Shown here: positions 17,638 to 26,263 of the stretch, in pieces
Numbering within the stretch: position 1 is the first letter of the stretch
Layout: each line of letters begins with the position of its first letter
Assembly (NCBI GenBank): GCA_003220685.1
Contig: QHTE01000010.1
Span: 1-64,000 of the forward strand
DNA from: Candidatus Rokuibacteriota bacterium
GTDB taxonomy: Bacteria > Methylomirabilota > Methylomirabilia > Rokubacteriales > CSP1-6
Direction of reading: 5' to 3'
Length of the DNA: 64,000 nt
Translations under genes and position numbers: made by a program
Notes under the pieces: generated by a model
Database searches by the model: none
Seen by the model: only the letters and a program-made list of their open reading frames with translations
What the model was told of the DNA's origin: nothing

Positions 17638-18147
17638 CTAGATCGGCCGCGAGGCCGGCGCGCCGAAGAAGATCTTCACGAAACGATCGCGCCCAATCAC
17701 GTGAATCAGCTCGCGCGCCGTGCAGTAGATGAAGACCAGCACCGCGAGCCAGAGCTGGATCGCCCAGAAGTGGGCCCACACCAGCTCGCTCCAGAGCTGC
17801 TCGTTCGCGGCCGAAAAGCCCAGGCGCCACCACAGCGGGACGAGATGCTCGAGGTAGTGGGCCAGCAGCGACGCACCGACGTAGATCGCGGTCTTCCACA
17901 CGACGTTGTAGATCAGCGGTTTCTCGGGAAAGCGGTTGACCGCGGGGAGCATGTCGGCGATCACCACGACCTTCGCGACGAGCAGCGCCCCCACGGTCGC
18001 GGCCGCGAAGGACGTGGCCTGCAAGCCGAATTCTTTCGCCATCAGCGCCCGATTGAGGACGATGATGTAGAACGAGATCAAGAAGAAGACCGTCGGCGGA
18101 ATGACTTCGTGGATCTCGTGCTTGATCTTCGCCCAGACGTTGCTCAT
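17638..18147 (-). CDS. Small polytopic membrane protein of unknown function
   Basis: 169 residues with about four hydrophobic spans: PPTVFFLISFYIIVLNRALM, FAAATVGALLVAKVVVIADM, VVWKTAIYVGASLLAHYLEH and FWAIQLWLAVLVFIYCTARE. A GGGAGG Shine-Dalgarno sequence precedes the ATG at 18147. I do not recognise a functional family. It lies 38 nt downstream of the MFS gene on the same strand and probably shares its transcript. It converges on the enolase-superfamily pseudogene. Confidence 0.65.
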   Translation of the reverse strand: MSNVWAKIKHEIHEVIPPTVFFLISFYIIVLNRALMAKEFGLQATSFAAATVGALLVAKVVVIADMLPAVNRFPEKPLIYNVVWKTAIYVGASLLAHYLEHLVPLWWRLGFSAANEQLWSELVWAHFWAIQLWLAVLVFIYCTARELIHVIGRDRFVKIFFGAPASRPI

Positions 18148-18185
18148 CTCGGAGCCTCCCTGGGTTACGGCTTGCCGCGGCCCGC

Positions 18186-19385
18186 TCAGGTGGCCGGTTC
18201 GGGAGCCGGTGCCGGGACGACCGTCGGCTTGGGAGCGTAGGTCGGCAGCAGTGACGCAAAGAGCGTTGTGCAGGCCGCGAGGAGAGCCAGGCCGGTCAGC
18301 AGCGTGGTGAAACCGGCGGCCTTGACGGTCGGGCCGAGCAAGTAGACCGCGAGCGAGCTCACCCCGAAGCCGACCGCCAGACGGATCCCGGCCACGCGCG
18401 AGCGCATGCGGTCGTCGACGTACTGCACGATCATGGCGTCGATGAACGGGATCGCGCCGAAGACGAAGGCCATGAACGCCAGCATCGCGACGTAGTGGAG
18501 CCAGCCGGTCACCTGCGAGGCGAAGAGGAACACCGGCACCTGACCGGCCGCCACCGGCACGTACACCCACTTGAGCGGCAGCCGATCGATCAGCTTGCCG
18601 ACGACGAGCTGCGCGAACGAGGCCACCGTGTAGACGACGGCGAGCAGCGCGCCGATCGCGGCGGGGTCGTCGACGACCCCGCGCAGGCGCTCGGTCAGGA
18701 GCTGGCCGTTGCCGTTCGTCGTGAAGTTGAAGATCAGGCTGCCGGTGATCGCGGCCAAGGTCATCACGGTGAGCACGCGGGCCAGCACCGAACGCGGCAG
18801 GTCGACCATCTTCTGCGGACGCTTGGCCGGCGGCACGTCCTCGCGCGGCACGACCAGCACGAAGACGACGCCGCACGCGAGCGCGATGAGGGCGGGCACG
18901 GCGAAGGCAACCCGCCAGCCCGCGTACTTCACGAGGAAGCCCGTGAGCACGGCGGCGATGGCGATGCCGAGGTTACCGGCCAGCCCGTTGAGGCCGATCG
19001 TGAAGCCCGGGTTCCTCACGCTCTGCACGAGCATGGGGATGCCGACCGGGTGATAGATCGACGAGAAGGCGCCCATTACGGTCAGCGCGACGGCCAGCGA
19101 CCAGACGCCGGGCACGGCCGCGATGGCCAGACCCGACACGCCCATGCCGAGAAAGAAGACCACCATCATCGCGCGCCGGCCCCACAGGTCGCCGAGACGC
19201 CCGGCCGGGAGCGAGCCGAGCCCGAACAGCACGAAGGCCCCGACCGTGTAGGGCATCAGGTCCTGCCAGATCATCCCCCATTCCGCGGCGACCGCCGAAA
19301 CGGCCGTGGCGAAGATCAACAGGAACAGGTGATCGAGCGCGTGACCGACGTTCAGGAGCAGCGCGGTCGGGCTCGCGTTCGTCAT
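18186..19385 (-). CDS. Major facilitator superfamily transporter
   Basis: 399 residues with about twelve membrane spans. The cytoplasmic loop 2-3 carries the MFS signature as GRLGDLWGRRAMMV. N- and C-terminal halves are separated by a basic loop (PREDVPPAKRPQKMVDL). The related family is often annotated fosmidomycin-resistance-like, but the substrate and direction are not determined. It precedes the small membrane protein gene and follows the acid phosphatase gene by 16 nt, so all three may be co-transcribed. Confidence 0.85.
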   Translation of the reverse strand: MTNASPTALLLNVGHALDHLFLLIFATAVSAVAAEWGMIWQDLMPYTVGAFVLFGLGSLPAGRLGDLWGRRAMMVVFFLGMGVSGLAIAAVPGVWSLAVALTVMGAFSSIYHPVGIPMLVQSVRNPGFTIGLNGLAGNLGIAIAAVLTGFLVKYAGWRVAFAVPALIALACGVVFVLVVPREDVPPAKRPQKMVDLPRSVLARVLTVMTLAAITGSLIFNFTTNGNGQLLTERLRGVVDDPAAIGALLAVVYTVASFAQLVVGKLIDRLPLKWVYVPVAAGQVPVFLFASQVTGWLHYVAMLAFMAFVFGAIPFIDAMIVQYVDDRMRSRVAGIRLAVGFGVSSLAVYLLGPTVKAAGFTTLLTGLALLAACTTLFASLLPTYAPKPTVVPAPAPEPAT

Positions 19386-19401
19386 CGTGGTGGTGTCTCG
19401 C

Positions 19402-20322
19402 TCATGGACCCGGCCAGGCGTCGAGGACGGCGCGCTTCAGCCGGCGCTTCTCGTCGTCGGACAGCTTGAAGTCGTGCCGGAAGGGCGCCGACTCGAACGA
19501 GCCGTAGCTCGGATTGGCAATCATGATCCACTCGCGCCCCCAGCGCGCCGTGTGCTCCTCCATCACCTTCAGGCGCTCGGCCTCGGTGCCGCGATACTCG
19601 TCGACGAAATCGCCGAAGTTGTCGCCGACATTTATCAAGATTCGGTAGCTCCGGGCGATGTACGCGCGGCGCGTGCCCTTGGCGGACCCCCAGTCGGGCT
19701 TTTTGCGCGTCATGAGCATGGTGTCGACGTCTCCGCCCATCGGAAATCCGAGCTTCTCGAGGTTCTTGCGGGTCGCGGGCTCCTCCTCGGCGGTGCGGTT
19801 GGAGACGTAGAACACCTTCACGCCCTTCGAGGCGGCGTAGTTCGCGAATTCAACCGCACCGGGGATCGGCTGCGAGGTCACGGTGTTGACGTAGGCATTC
19901 CAGGTCTTCGGATCGAAGCTCGTGCCCTTCAAGGTCATCCACGCTTGATAGCCGGAGTTGTCGAGGATCGATTCGTCGATGTCGAGGACGATGGCCGGCG
20001 GTAAGGACTGGTAGGCCCCCGTCTGCTCCTTCGGGGCCGCCGTCCAGTTTCGATCCTCCAGCGCCTGGTCGAGGCGGATCCGGGCGAGCGCGAAGGCCGT
20101 GAGCGCGTTCGCCTTGTATTCCACCGAGCGCTGCATCCACAGGACCGCGTTGAGCAGATCGCTCGCGGGCCCCCCGGGAGCGGTGGCCGGCTGGGCAGTC
20201 GGGGCCGGCGGTGGCGCCGCGGTCTGCGGGGCGATCTGGGGGCCGGCGCAGCCCAGCGCCAGGACGAGGGCGAGAATCACCAGCCATGCGTGTCGTGAGC
20301 GACCACCCATCGCGCCGATCAT
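19402..20322 (-). CDS. e(P4)/OlpA-like lipoprotein acid phosphatase (5'-nucleotidase, HAD class B/C)
   Basis: 306 residues. A lipobox LALGC near residue 25 predicts a lipid-anchored outer-membrane or periplasmic protein. The catalytic motif is VLDIDESILDNSGY (DxD), followed by VFYVSNRT with motif II and a downstream DNFGDFVD with motif IV acids. A GGGAGG lies 7 nt before the ATG at 20322. Known relatives dephosphorylate NMN and nucleoside monophosphates so that nucleosides can be taken up. That fits the deoxyribosyltransferase and the BMP nucleoside importer encoded immediately beside it. Confidence 0.9.
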   Translation of the reverse strand: MIGAMGGRSRHAWLVILALVLALGCAGPQIAPQTAAPPPAPTAQPATAPGGPASDLLNAVLWMQRSVEYKANALTAFALARIRLDQALEDRNWTAAPKEQTGAYQSLPPAIVLDIDESILDNSGYQAWMTLKGTSFDPKTWNAYVNTVTSQPIPGAVEFANYAASKGVKVFYVSNRTAEEEPATRKNLEKLGFPMGGDVDTMLMTRKKPDWGSAKGTRRAYIARSYRILINVGDNFGDFVDEYRGTEAERLKVMEEHTARWGREWIMIANPSYGSFESAPFRHDFKLSDDEKRRLKRAVLDAWPGP

Positions 20323-20336
20323 CACGTTTCCTCCCA

Positions 20337-20840
20337 TCAAGAGCGCCGTCTCGCCCGCAACGGGCGCAGACACATTTCCAAGTCTTCGTAACGGCTCACG
20401 ATAGCACCGCCGCTCTCGCGGATGAAAAACTCGACCTGGAGGTTGACCGCGGAGCCTTCGTTGTCGGCACTCAGCCGAAAGTCGCCGCGATAGCCGACGA
20501 TCAGCTTGCCGCGCGCGAACGCGTAGCCGATCTCGGCCGCGGTGCCGCTGTCGACGTCGGTCCCGTCGAGCACCGCGACCACCCCGTCGGCGCGGTCGAT
20601 CGCCGCCCGATTGGTCGCGCCAATCTCGCGGTTCAGCTTGCGCCACGCGTCGCGCTTCTCGGGCCCGTACGGCAACCGTTGCACCGCGTCGATCTTCGCC
20701 TGATCCGCCAGCGCCCACGGGTCGAGCACCTCGTATCCGAGGCCCGCCACGAAGGGGACGAGCACCGCGTTGGAGAAATGCCTGCCGGCCTCGGAGAAGC
20801 CCAGCGGGCTCGCCATGTAGATCCTCGCCGCGGTCGGCAT
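20337..20840 (-). CDS. Nucleoside 2-deoxyribosyltransferase
   Basis: 167 residues, typical length. The N-terminus RIYMASPLGFSEAG is the substrate loop at the end of strand 1. AIDRADGVVAVLDGTDVDSG carries the conserved Asp pair, and GTAAEIGYAFARGKLIVGYR the catalytic Glu region. The enzyme exchanges bases on deoxyribonucleosides, or hydrolyses them. It is transcribed away from the BMP nucleoside receptor with only 107 bp between the starts, and lies 14 nt upstream of the acid phosphatase on the same strand. Together these support a nucleotide-scavenging role. Confidence 0.9.
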   Translation of the reverse strand: MPTAARIYMASPLGFSEAGRHFSNAVLVPFVAGLGYEVLDPWALADQAKIDAVQRLPYGPEKRDAWRKLNREIGATNRAAIDRADGVVAVLDGTDVDSGTAAEIGYAFARGKLIVGYRGDFRLSADNEGSAVNLQVEFFIRESGGAIVSRYEDLEMCLRPLRARRRS

Positions 20841-20947
20841 CGCGCAGATCGTATATCATCGGGGCGCCGGTCGCCGGCGAGAACGGATCGGGCGCCACCG
20901 GATCCGATCCAGACAAATCTCCGATCCAGACATCAAGGAGCGCGAAG
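20841..20947. promoter_or_regulatory. Divergent promoter region with a 13-bp direct repeat
   Basis: This 107-bp gap separates the deoxyribosyltransferase and BMP-receptor starts. It contains an AT-rich TATATCAT (20852-20859) that could serve as a -10 on either strand. TCCGATCCAGACA occurs twice, at 20903-20915 and 20920-20932, a 17-bp period. The second copy ends 2 nt before the receptor's AAGGAG Shine-Dalgarno sequence (20935-20940). It could be a regulator site or a simple duplication. No convincing -35 is visible. Confidence 0.5.
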
Positions 20948-21940
20948 ATGACCTTCTCGAGATCGCTGAGCGCCGCCGTCGCGGTCCTCGGCACGCTGAT
21001 CCTGACCGGCCCCGTCACCGCGCAGGAGTTCGTCCCCGCCGTCGTGTTCGACATGGGCGGGAAGTTCGACAAATCCTTCAACGAGGCGGCGTATGCCGGC
21101 GCCGAACGCTTCAAGAAGGAAACGGGGATCGCGTATCGCGAGTTCGAGGTGACCGCCGAGGCTCAACGCGAGCAAGCGCTGCGCAACATGGCGCGCCGGG
21201 GCTCCGCGGTCGTCGTCGGCATCGGCTTCTCCCAGGCGAGCGGCATGGAAAAGGTCGCCAAGGAGTTCGCGAACCTCAAGTTCGCGATCGTCGACGCCGT
21301 CGTCGACCTGCCCAACGTGCAGTCGATCGTCTTCAAGGAGCACGAGGGATCGTTCCTGGTCGGCATGGCGGCGGCGATGGCGTCGAAGACCGGTAAGGTC
21401 GGGTTCGTCGGCGGCATGGACATCCCGCTGATCCGCCGCTTCGCGCTCGGCTACGAGGAAGGGGCCCGGTACGTCAACCCGAAGATCGAGATCTTCCAGA
21501 ACATGACCGGGACGACGCCGGCGGCCTGGAACGACCCCACGCGCGGCGGCGAGCTGGCGCGGAGCCAGTTCGATCGCGGCGCCGACGTCATTTATGCGGC
21601 GGCGGGCGCCACCGGGCTCGGCGTGCTCCAGGCCGCGAAGGACAAGGGGCGGCTGGCCATCGGCGTCGATTCGAACCAGAACCACATTCACCCCGGCACG
21701 ATCCTGACCTCGATGATCAAGCGCGTCGATCTCGCCGTCTACGACACGTTCAAGGCCGCGAAGGAGGGCTCGTGGAAAGCGGGCGTTCGATCGCTCGGCG
21801 TGGCCGAGGGCGGCGTGGGTTACGCGATCGATCAGAACAACCGGAGCCTCATCACCGCCGACATGGAGAAGCGGCTGCAGCAGGCGCGCGCCGACATCGT
21901 GGCCGGCAAGATCAAGGTTACGGACTACATGGCAAAGTGA
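20948..21940 (+). CDS. BMP/PnrA-family nucleoside-type substrate-binding protein
   Basis: 330 residues with a signal peptide ending GPVTAQEF. The family start PAVVFDMGGKFDKSFNEAAY matches the PnrA/BmpA pattern, followed by KFAIVDAVVDLPNVQSIVFK and GADVIYAAAGATGLGVLQAA. Family members that have been studied bind purine or pyrimidine nucleosides and feed an ABC importer. No lipobox Cys is seen, unlike spirochaete homologues. The matching ATPase follows after two hairpins. The matching permeases are 12 kb downstream at 34130-36237. Confidence 0.92.
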   Translation: MTFSRSLSAAVAVLGTLILTGPVTAQEFVPAVVFDMGGKFDKSFNEAAYAGAERFKKETGIAYREFEVTAEAQREQALRNMARRGSAVVVGIGFSQASGMEKVAKEFANLKFAIVDAVVDLPNVQSIVFKEHEGSFLVGMAAAMASKTGKVGFVGGMDIPLIRRFALGYEEGARYVNPKIEIFQNMTGTTPAAWNDPTRGGELARSQFDRGADVIYAAAGATGLGVLQAAKDKGRLAIGVDSNQNHIHPGTILTSMIKRVDLAVYDTFKAAKEGSWKAGVRSLGVAEGGVGYAIDQNNRSLITADMEKRLQQARADIVAGKIKVTDYMAK

Positions 21941-21947
21941 GCTCGGA

Positions 21948-21995
21948 GGGGGGCTTCGGCCCCCCCCGATTCGATTGCGGCGGCAAAGCCGCCGC
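21948..21995 (+). terminator. Two tandem hairpins (UUCG loop, then AAA loop) between receptor and ATPase genes
   Basis: Hairpin 1 is a 7-bp stem, GGGGGGC/GCCCCCC, closing a TTCG tetraloop (21948-21965), a very stable C(UUCG)G fold. Hairpin 2 has an 8-bp stem GCGGCGGC/GCCGCCGC with an AAA loop (21977-21995). No T-run follows either. In this position they would protect the receptor mRNA or lower downstream ATPase expression, a common way to make more receptor than transporter. Confidence 0.7.
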
Positions 21996-22046
21996 TTGGA
22001 GCGGCGTATATCGGAGCAGGTCATCGCAGATAGCGGATCGCCCCCG

Positions 22047-23579
22047 GTGATCGAGCTGCGGGGGATCGACAAGCGGTTCGGGGAGGTGCACGCGAATCGC
22101 AACATCTCGCTCGTCGTGCGGTCGGGGTCGATTCACGGCATCGTGGGCGAGAACGGGGCCGGCAAGTCAACCCTGATGGGGATCCTGTACGGTTATTACC
22201 AGCCGGACCGCGGCGAGATCCTCGTGCGCGGCTGCCCGACGGTCATCCGCAGCCCTCAGGATGCGCTCGCCGCCGGCATCGGCATGGTGCACCAGCACTT
22301 CATGCTAGTCGAGCCGTTCACGGTGCTCGAGAACGTCGTGCTCGGAGTCGAAGGTGGCTTCCGGCTCGACGCCGGGCTGCGCCGGGCGCGCGCCGAGCTC
22401 GCGCGGCTGGGCCGAGAGTATCACCTCGAGGTCGATCCCGACGCGCGAGTCGCGGATCTGGGCGTCGGGCATCGCCAACGCGTCGAGATCCTCAAGGCGC
22501 TCTACCGGGGCGCCGAGCTGCTGATCCTCGACGAGCCGACCGCCGTCCTGACGCCTCAGGAAGCCGACCACCTCTTTCGGATCCTCGCGTCCTTGTGTGA
22601 CGAGGGCAAGACCGTCGTGCTCATTACGCACAAGCTCCGCGAGATCCGCGAGGCCACCGACGTCGTCACTGTGATGCGGCAAGGGAGCGTGGTCGCGACC
22701 CTGCCCACCGCCGAAACCACGGCGGAGCAGCTCGCCGAGCTGATGGTCGGGCGCAAGGTGAGCCTGCGCGTGGACAAGGCGCCCGTACGTCCGGGTGACC
22801 CGGTGCTCGAAGTGACCGACCTCGTCGTCGAAGATGGTCTCGGCGTCGAGCGCGTCAAGCGTGTCAGCTTCGAGGTGCGACGGGGCGAGATCGTCGGCAT
22901 CGCCGGCGTCGCCGGCAACGGCCAGTCGGAGTTGCTCGAGGCCCTCGCCGGTATTCGGCCCGTGAAATCAGGGCAGATCCGGCTGAAGTCGGGCCTTCTC
23001 GACGACGCGGCGGCCCGCTCGCCGCGGCGCGTGCGACGGCTCGGCCTAGCCCACGTGCCGGAGGATCGCCACCGCATGGGCCTCGTCATGCCGTTCGTCG
23101 CGCGCGAGAGCGCCATCCTCGGCTATCACGACGAGCCTGCCTACAACGGTCCGATCCGGCTCCACCGCTCGGCGGTGGCCTCGAGCTTCGCGCGCCAGGC
23201 GGCCGAGTACGACATCCGGCCCGGCAACGGCGTGCTGCCGACGTCGGCCTTCTCGGGCGGCAACCAGCAGAAGATTGTTCTCGCCCGCGAGCTCGATCGG
23301 AACCCCGACCTCCTCCTGGTCGGCCAACCCACCCGCGGCGTCGACATCGGCGCGATCGAGTTCATCCATCGCCGTCTGGTCGCGCTGCGCGACGCCGGCA
23401 AGGCGCTGCTGCTGGTCTCGGTCGAGCTCGATGAGATCCTCGCGCTGGCCGATCGCATTCTCGTGATGCACGACGGGCGCTTCGTCGGCGACGTGCCGCG
23501 CGCCGCGGCCACCGAGCGCACGCTCGGCCTGATGATGGCGGGCCTGCGGGTCCCGCACGCTGGCTCGGCCGGACCGTGA
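22047..23579 (+). CDS. ABC importer ATPase of the BMP nucleoside type (tandem domains)
   Basis: About 510 residues with two ABC domains. Domain 1 has Walker A VGENGAGKS, Walker B LLILDEPTAVLTP and switch His LITHKL. The signature is degenerate, reading LGVGHRQRVEI. Domain 2 has a modified Walker A (GVAGNGQSELLEALAG), FSGGNQQKIVLAREL, and LLVGQPTRGVDIGA. This asymmetric layout is standard for sugar and nucleoside importers. The GTG at 22047 is favoured because it begins the conserved VIELRGIDKRFG and lies after the hairpins; the open frame reaches back to 21975. No Shine-Dalgarno sequence is clear. The stop overlaps the next gene (GTGA). Confidence 0.9.
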   Translation: MIELRGIDKRFGEVHANRNISLVVRSGSIHGIVGENGAGKSTLMGILYGYYQPDRGEILVRGCPTVIRSPQDALAAGIGMVHQHFMLVEPFTVLENVVLGVEGGFRLDAGLRRARAELARLGREYHLEVDPDARVADLGVGHRQRVEILKALYRGAELLILDEPTAVLTPQEADHLFRILASLCDEGKTVVLITHKLREIREATDVVTVMRQGSVVATLPTAETTAEQLAELMVGRKVSLRVDKAPVRPGDPVLEVTDLVVEDGLGVERVKRVSFEVRRGEIVGIAGVAGNGQSELLEALAGIRPVKSGQIRLKSGLLDDAAARSPRRVRRLGLAHVPEDRHRMGLVMPFVARESAILGYHDEPAYNGPIRLHRSAVASSFARQAAEYDIRPGNGVLPTSAFSGGNQQKIVLARELDRNPDLLLVGQPTRGVDIGAIEFIHRRLVALRDAGKALLLVSVELDEILALADRILVMHDGRFVGDVPRAAATERTLGLMMAGLRVPHAGSAGP

Positions 23580-25732
23580 CGGCGCGGGCCCATCGCAGCG
23601 CGTCGTTCCTGCTCGCGAGCGGCGTAGGCCTGGTACTCCTGGCGTTCTTCCTCCAGCGGCGCGGCGACGACGTCCGCAGGCTGCCCGAGCTCCTTGCCGC
23701 GTCGATCGCCTCCTTGGAGCGCGAGCCTGTCTTCCGGATGGCGGGCGCGGCCGCCTCGATCGGCGGACTCGCCGTGGCCGTCGCGATCGTCCTGGCATGG
23801 TTCGGCGTGGGCGACCTCGTGATGCGCGGACTAGAGAGGGGTCGGTCGACGGCGACCGCGGAGCCGCGCGCCCTCGATCTCGCGACCCGCGCGCTCGTCG
23901 GCGCCGGAGTATGGTCGATCCTCTGGTTCTTCCTCGGGGTGATCCATCTGTATCGCGCGCCGGTCGCCCTGGTGGCGACGCTCGGAGGCCTCGCCCTCGG
24001 GATCCGGGCGGCCCGCCGCGCGCCGCCGGTCGCCCGCTCGCCGGCGGCGAGCCGCATCCCTCGGACGAGCACGGCGCTGATCGTCCTGGTTCAAGGGCTC
24101 GCGCTGGTCGCGGCGCTGGCGCCACCGACGGCGAAAGACACGTTGCTCTACCATCTGGCGCTGCCCAAGGCATATATCGCGGCCGCCGGTATCGTCGATA
24201 CCCCGTACAACATCGCGAGCTTCTATCCGCTCGGCGTGGAGATGCACAACGTGTGGGCCATGCTGGTAGGCGGCCTCACGGGTCCACGGACTGCGGAGAC
24301 CGCGGCCGGCGCCACCTTGTTCGCCTTCGCGCCGTTGCTCGCTCTGGTGACGTACGGCTGGGCTCGTGAGCGCGGCGCCGATCCTCGGTGGGCTTCGCTC
24401 GCGGCGCTGAGCGTGGCCGCGATCCCGAGCGCGTACGACGTGGCGGCGGGCGGCTACGTCGATCTGGCGCTGACCGCATACACCGCGCTGGCAGTACGCG
24501 GTGTCGGGCGCTGGTGGACGGCCCTCGACGGCGCATGGCTGCGACCCGTCGTATTCGCGGTCGCCGCCGCGCTGTCGATCAAGCTCACGACCCTCGTCCT
24601 GGTGCTGGCGCTGGCGCTCACGATTCTGTTCCGCGCGTTGCGGCTGAGCCGGGGAATCGGTCCGTCGACCCTTCGGCCGAGCACGCCCGTCCGACTCGTC
24701 CTGACGGGCTTCGCCGCGCTGGGGCTCGGCGCGCTGCTCGCCGCTCCGTGGTACGTCCGCACCTGGGTGCGAACGGGCAACCCGGTGTTCCCGTTCTTCC
24801 TGAGCCTCCTGGGCGGTCAGGCGCCGGGCTGGGACCTTGAGCGCTCCCAGCTCTACGAGAGCATGTTCGCGCTCTACGGCAACGCGCTGACGCCCCTGGA
24901 CTTCCTGCTCTCGCCCGTCCGTCTCGCGGTGGCCGCCCAGCTCGACGAGCCCGCCCACTACGACGGCGTGCTCGGCGTGGCGTTCCTATTCGCCGTCGCC
25001 TTCATCCTGTGGGCGCTGGCCACCCGGCGCCTCGAGGCCGAGCTCGGCCTGGCGCTGCTGGTGTCGTTCACGCTCTTCGTGTTCTGGCTGTTCTCCAGCC
25101 AGCAGCTCCGCTACGTGCTGCCGGCCACGCCGGCGCTGGCGGTCGCGCTCGCGGTCACCGGCGAGAGCGCAGCGCGCGCGCTGGGTGCTGGCCTGGGCCG
25201 CGCCCTCTGGTGGGTGGTCCTGTGCGTCGCGGCCGCCGGAGCGCCCGTGGTCCTCGCGTGGTTCGCGTCCCTGAATCCGGTGCGCGTCGTCCTCGGCGGC
25301 GAGCCAACCGCGCGGTACCTCGAGCGTCGACTCGACTACTACCCCTACTACGAGCTGGTCAACCACGAGCTTCCGCCGACGGCGCGAGTCTGGCTCATCC
25401 ACATGCGGCGCGACACCTACTATCTGGACCGGCCGTACTTCTCCGACTTCATCTTCGAGGACTGGACCTTGCGCGAGTGGGTCCGCGCGTCGGCCAACGT
25501 CGACGAGCTGGCGGCTCGCGTGCGCGCCGCCGGCATCACGCACATTTTGATCCGGCCTGCGCTCTTGCTCGACTACTCTCGATCCCCGATCGTGGACGAC
25601 CGCCGCTCGCGTGAAGAGAATCTGGCCAAGCTGGAGCTGACCACGACCTTCTTCACGCGTCGCGTCCGCCGGATCCGCGCCGACGGAACGTTCTGGCTGC
25701 TCGAACTATCGGCCCCCGAAATCACTCGATGA
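23576..25732 (+). CDS. Polytopic membrane protein, GT-C glycosyltransferase-like
   Basis: 718 residues with a dozen or so hydrophobic spans in the first 560 and a soluble C-terminal part (DYYPYYELVNHELPPTARVW onward). An early loop reads PPTAKDTLLYHLALPKAYIA, resembling the acidic and YHL motif of the first extracytoplasmic loop in GT-C enzymes that use lipid-linked sugars. It starts with a GTG overlapping the ATPase stop, so it is translationally coupled to a nucleoside importer, an unexpected partner. The frame is clean and codon use looks like that of its neighbours. Function remains unproven. Confidence 0.7.
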   Translation: MTARAHRSASFLLASGVGLVLLAFFLQRRGDDVRRLPELLAASIASLEREPVFRMAGAAASIGGLAVAVAIVLAWFGVGDLVMRGLERGRSTATAEPRALDLATRALVGAGVWSILWFFLGVIHLYRAPVALVATLGGLALGIRAARRAPPVARSPAASRIPRTSTALIVLVQGLALVAALAPPTAKDTLLYHLALPKAYIAAAGIVDTPYNIASFYPLGVEMHNVWAMLVGGLTGPRTAETAAGATLFAFAPLLALVTYGWARERGADPRWASLAALSVAAIPSAYDVAAGGYVDLALTAYTALAVRGVGRWWTALDGAWLRPVVFAVAAALSIKLTTLVLVLALALTILFRALRLSRGIGPSTLRPSTPVRLVLTGFAALGLGALLAAPWYVRTWVRTGNPVFPFFLSLLGGQAPGWDLERSQLYESMFALYGNALTPLDFLLSPVRLAVAAQLDEPAHYDGVLGVAFLFAVAFILWALATRRLEAELGLALLVSFTLFVFWLFSSQQLRYVLPATPALAVALAVTGESAARALGAGLGRALWWVVLCVAAAGAPVVLAWFASLNPVRVVLGGEPTARYLERRLDYYPYYELVNHELPPTARVWLIHMRRDTYYLDRPYFSDFIFEDWTLREWVRASANVDELAARVRAAGITHILIRPALLLDYSRSPIVDDRRSREENLAKLELTTTFFTRRVRRIRADGTFWLLELSAPEITR

Positions 25733-25754
25733 GGAGACCGCACGTGCTCTTCAC

Positions 25755-26255
25755 ATGCCCTGGTCCCGTAGCTCGCGGCGGCGCGTCACGGACGGCGAAG
25801 GGGAAGGGTACTTCATCAACGTCATCGGCAACCCGCTCGACTCGACGGTCGCCATCGGGCACCTCGTGTTCGACGGGATCCTCGAGCGCTACCCCAGGCT
25901 GAAGATCGTCTCGGCGCGCGGCGGGGGCTACGTCTCGCACAACCCGGCCCGCATGGACCACGCGTGGTCCGTCCGCGTCGACCCGCGGACGGCGCTGAAG
26001 ACGAAGCCGCGCCGGTCGCTGGCCAAGCTCTACGTCGACACGATCGTGTTCGACCGCGAGCAGCTGCGCCACCTGGTGAACCTCTGGGGCGCCGACCACG
26101 TTGTGGTGGGCACGGACTATCCCTACGACATGGGCTGGTACGACCCGCGCGGGTTCGTCGACGGCTGCGCGTTCCTGAAGGACGGCGACCGCGCGAAGAT
26201 CCTCGGGCTCAACGCGGCGCGCCTCTTGAAGCTCGCGCCGCGGCGCCCTCGCTGA
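25755..26255 (+). pseudogene. C-terminal part of an ACMSD-like amidohydrolase (5' end lost)
   Basis: From about residue 10 the frame matches the second half of the Amidohydrolase_2 family: VTDGEGEGYFINVIGNPLDS, LERYPRLKIVSARGGGYVSH with a GGG for the usual His-bearing loop, and GADHVVVGTDYPYDMGWYDP with the final metal-binding Asp. The N-terminal half with the HxH metal motif is missing, and no frame between 25733 and 25755 supplies it. The first residues (MPWSRSSRRR) are unlike the family, which places a deletion junction near 25780. It cannot form a complete active site. Confidence 0.8.
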
Positions 26256-26263
26256 GCCGCGGA

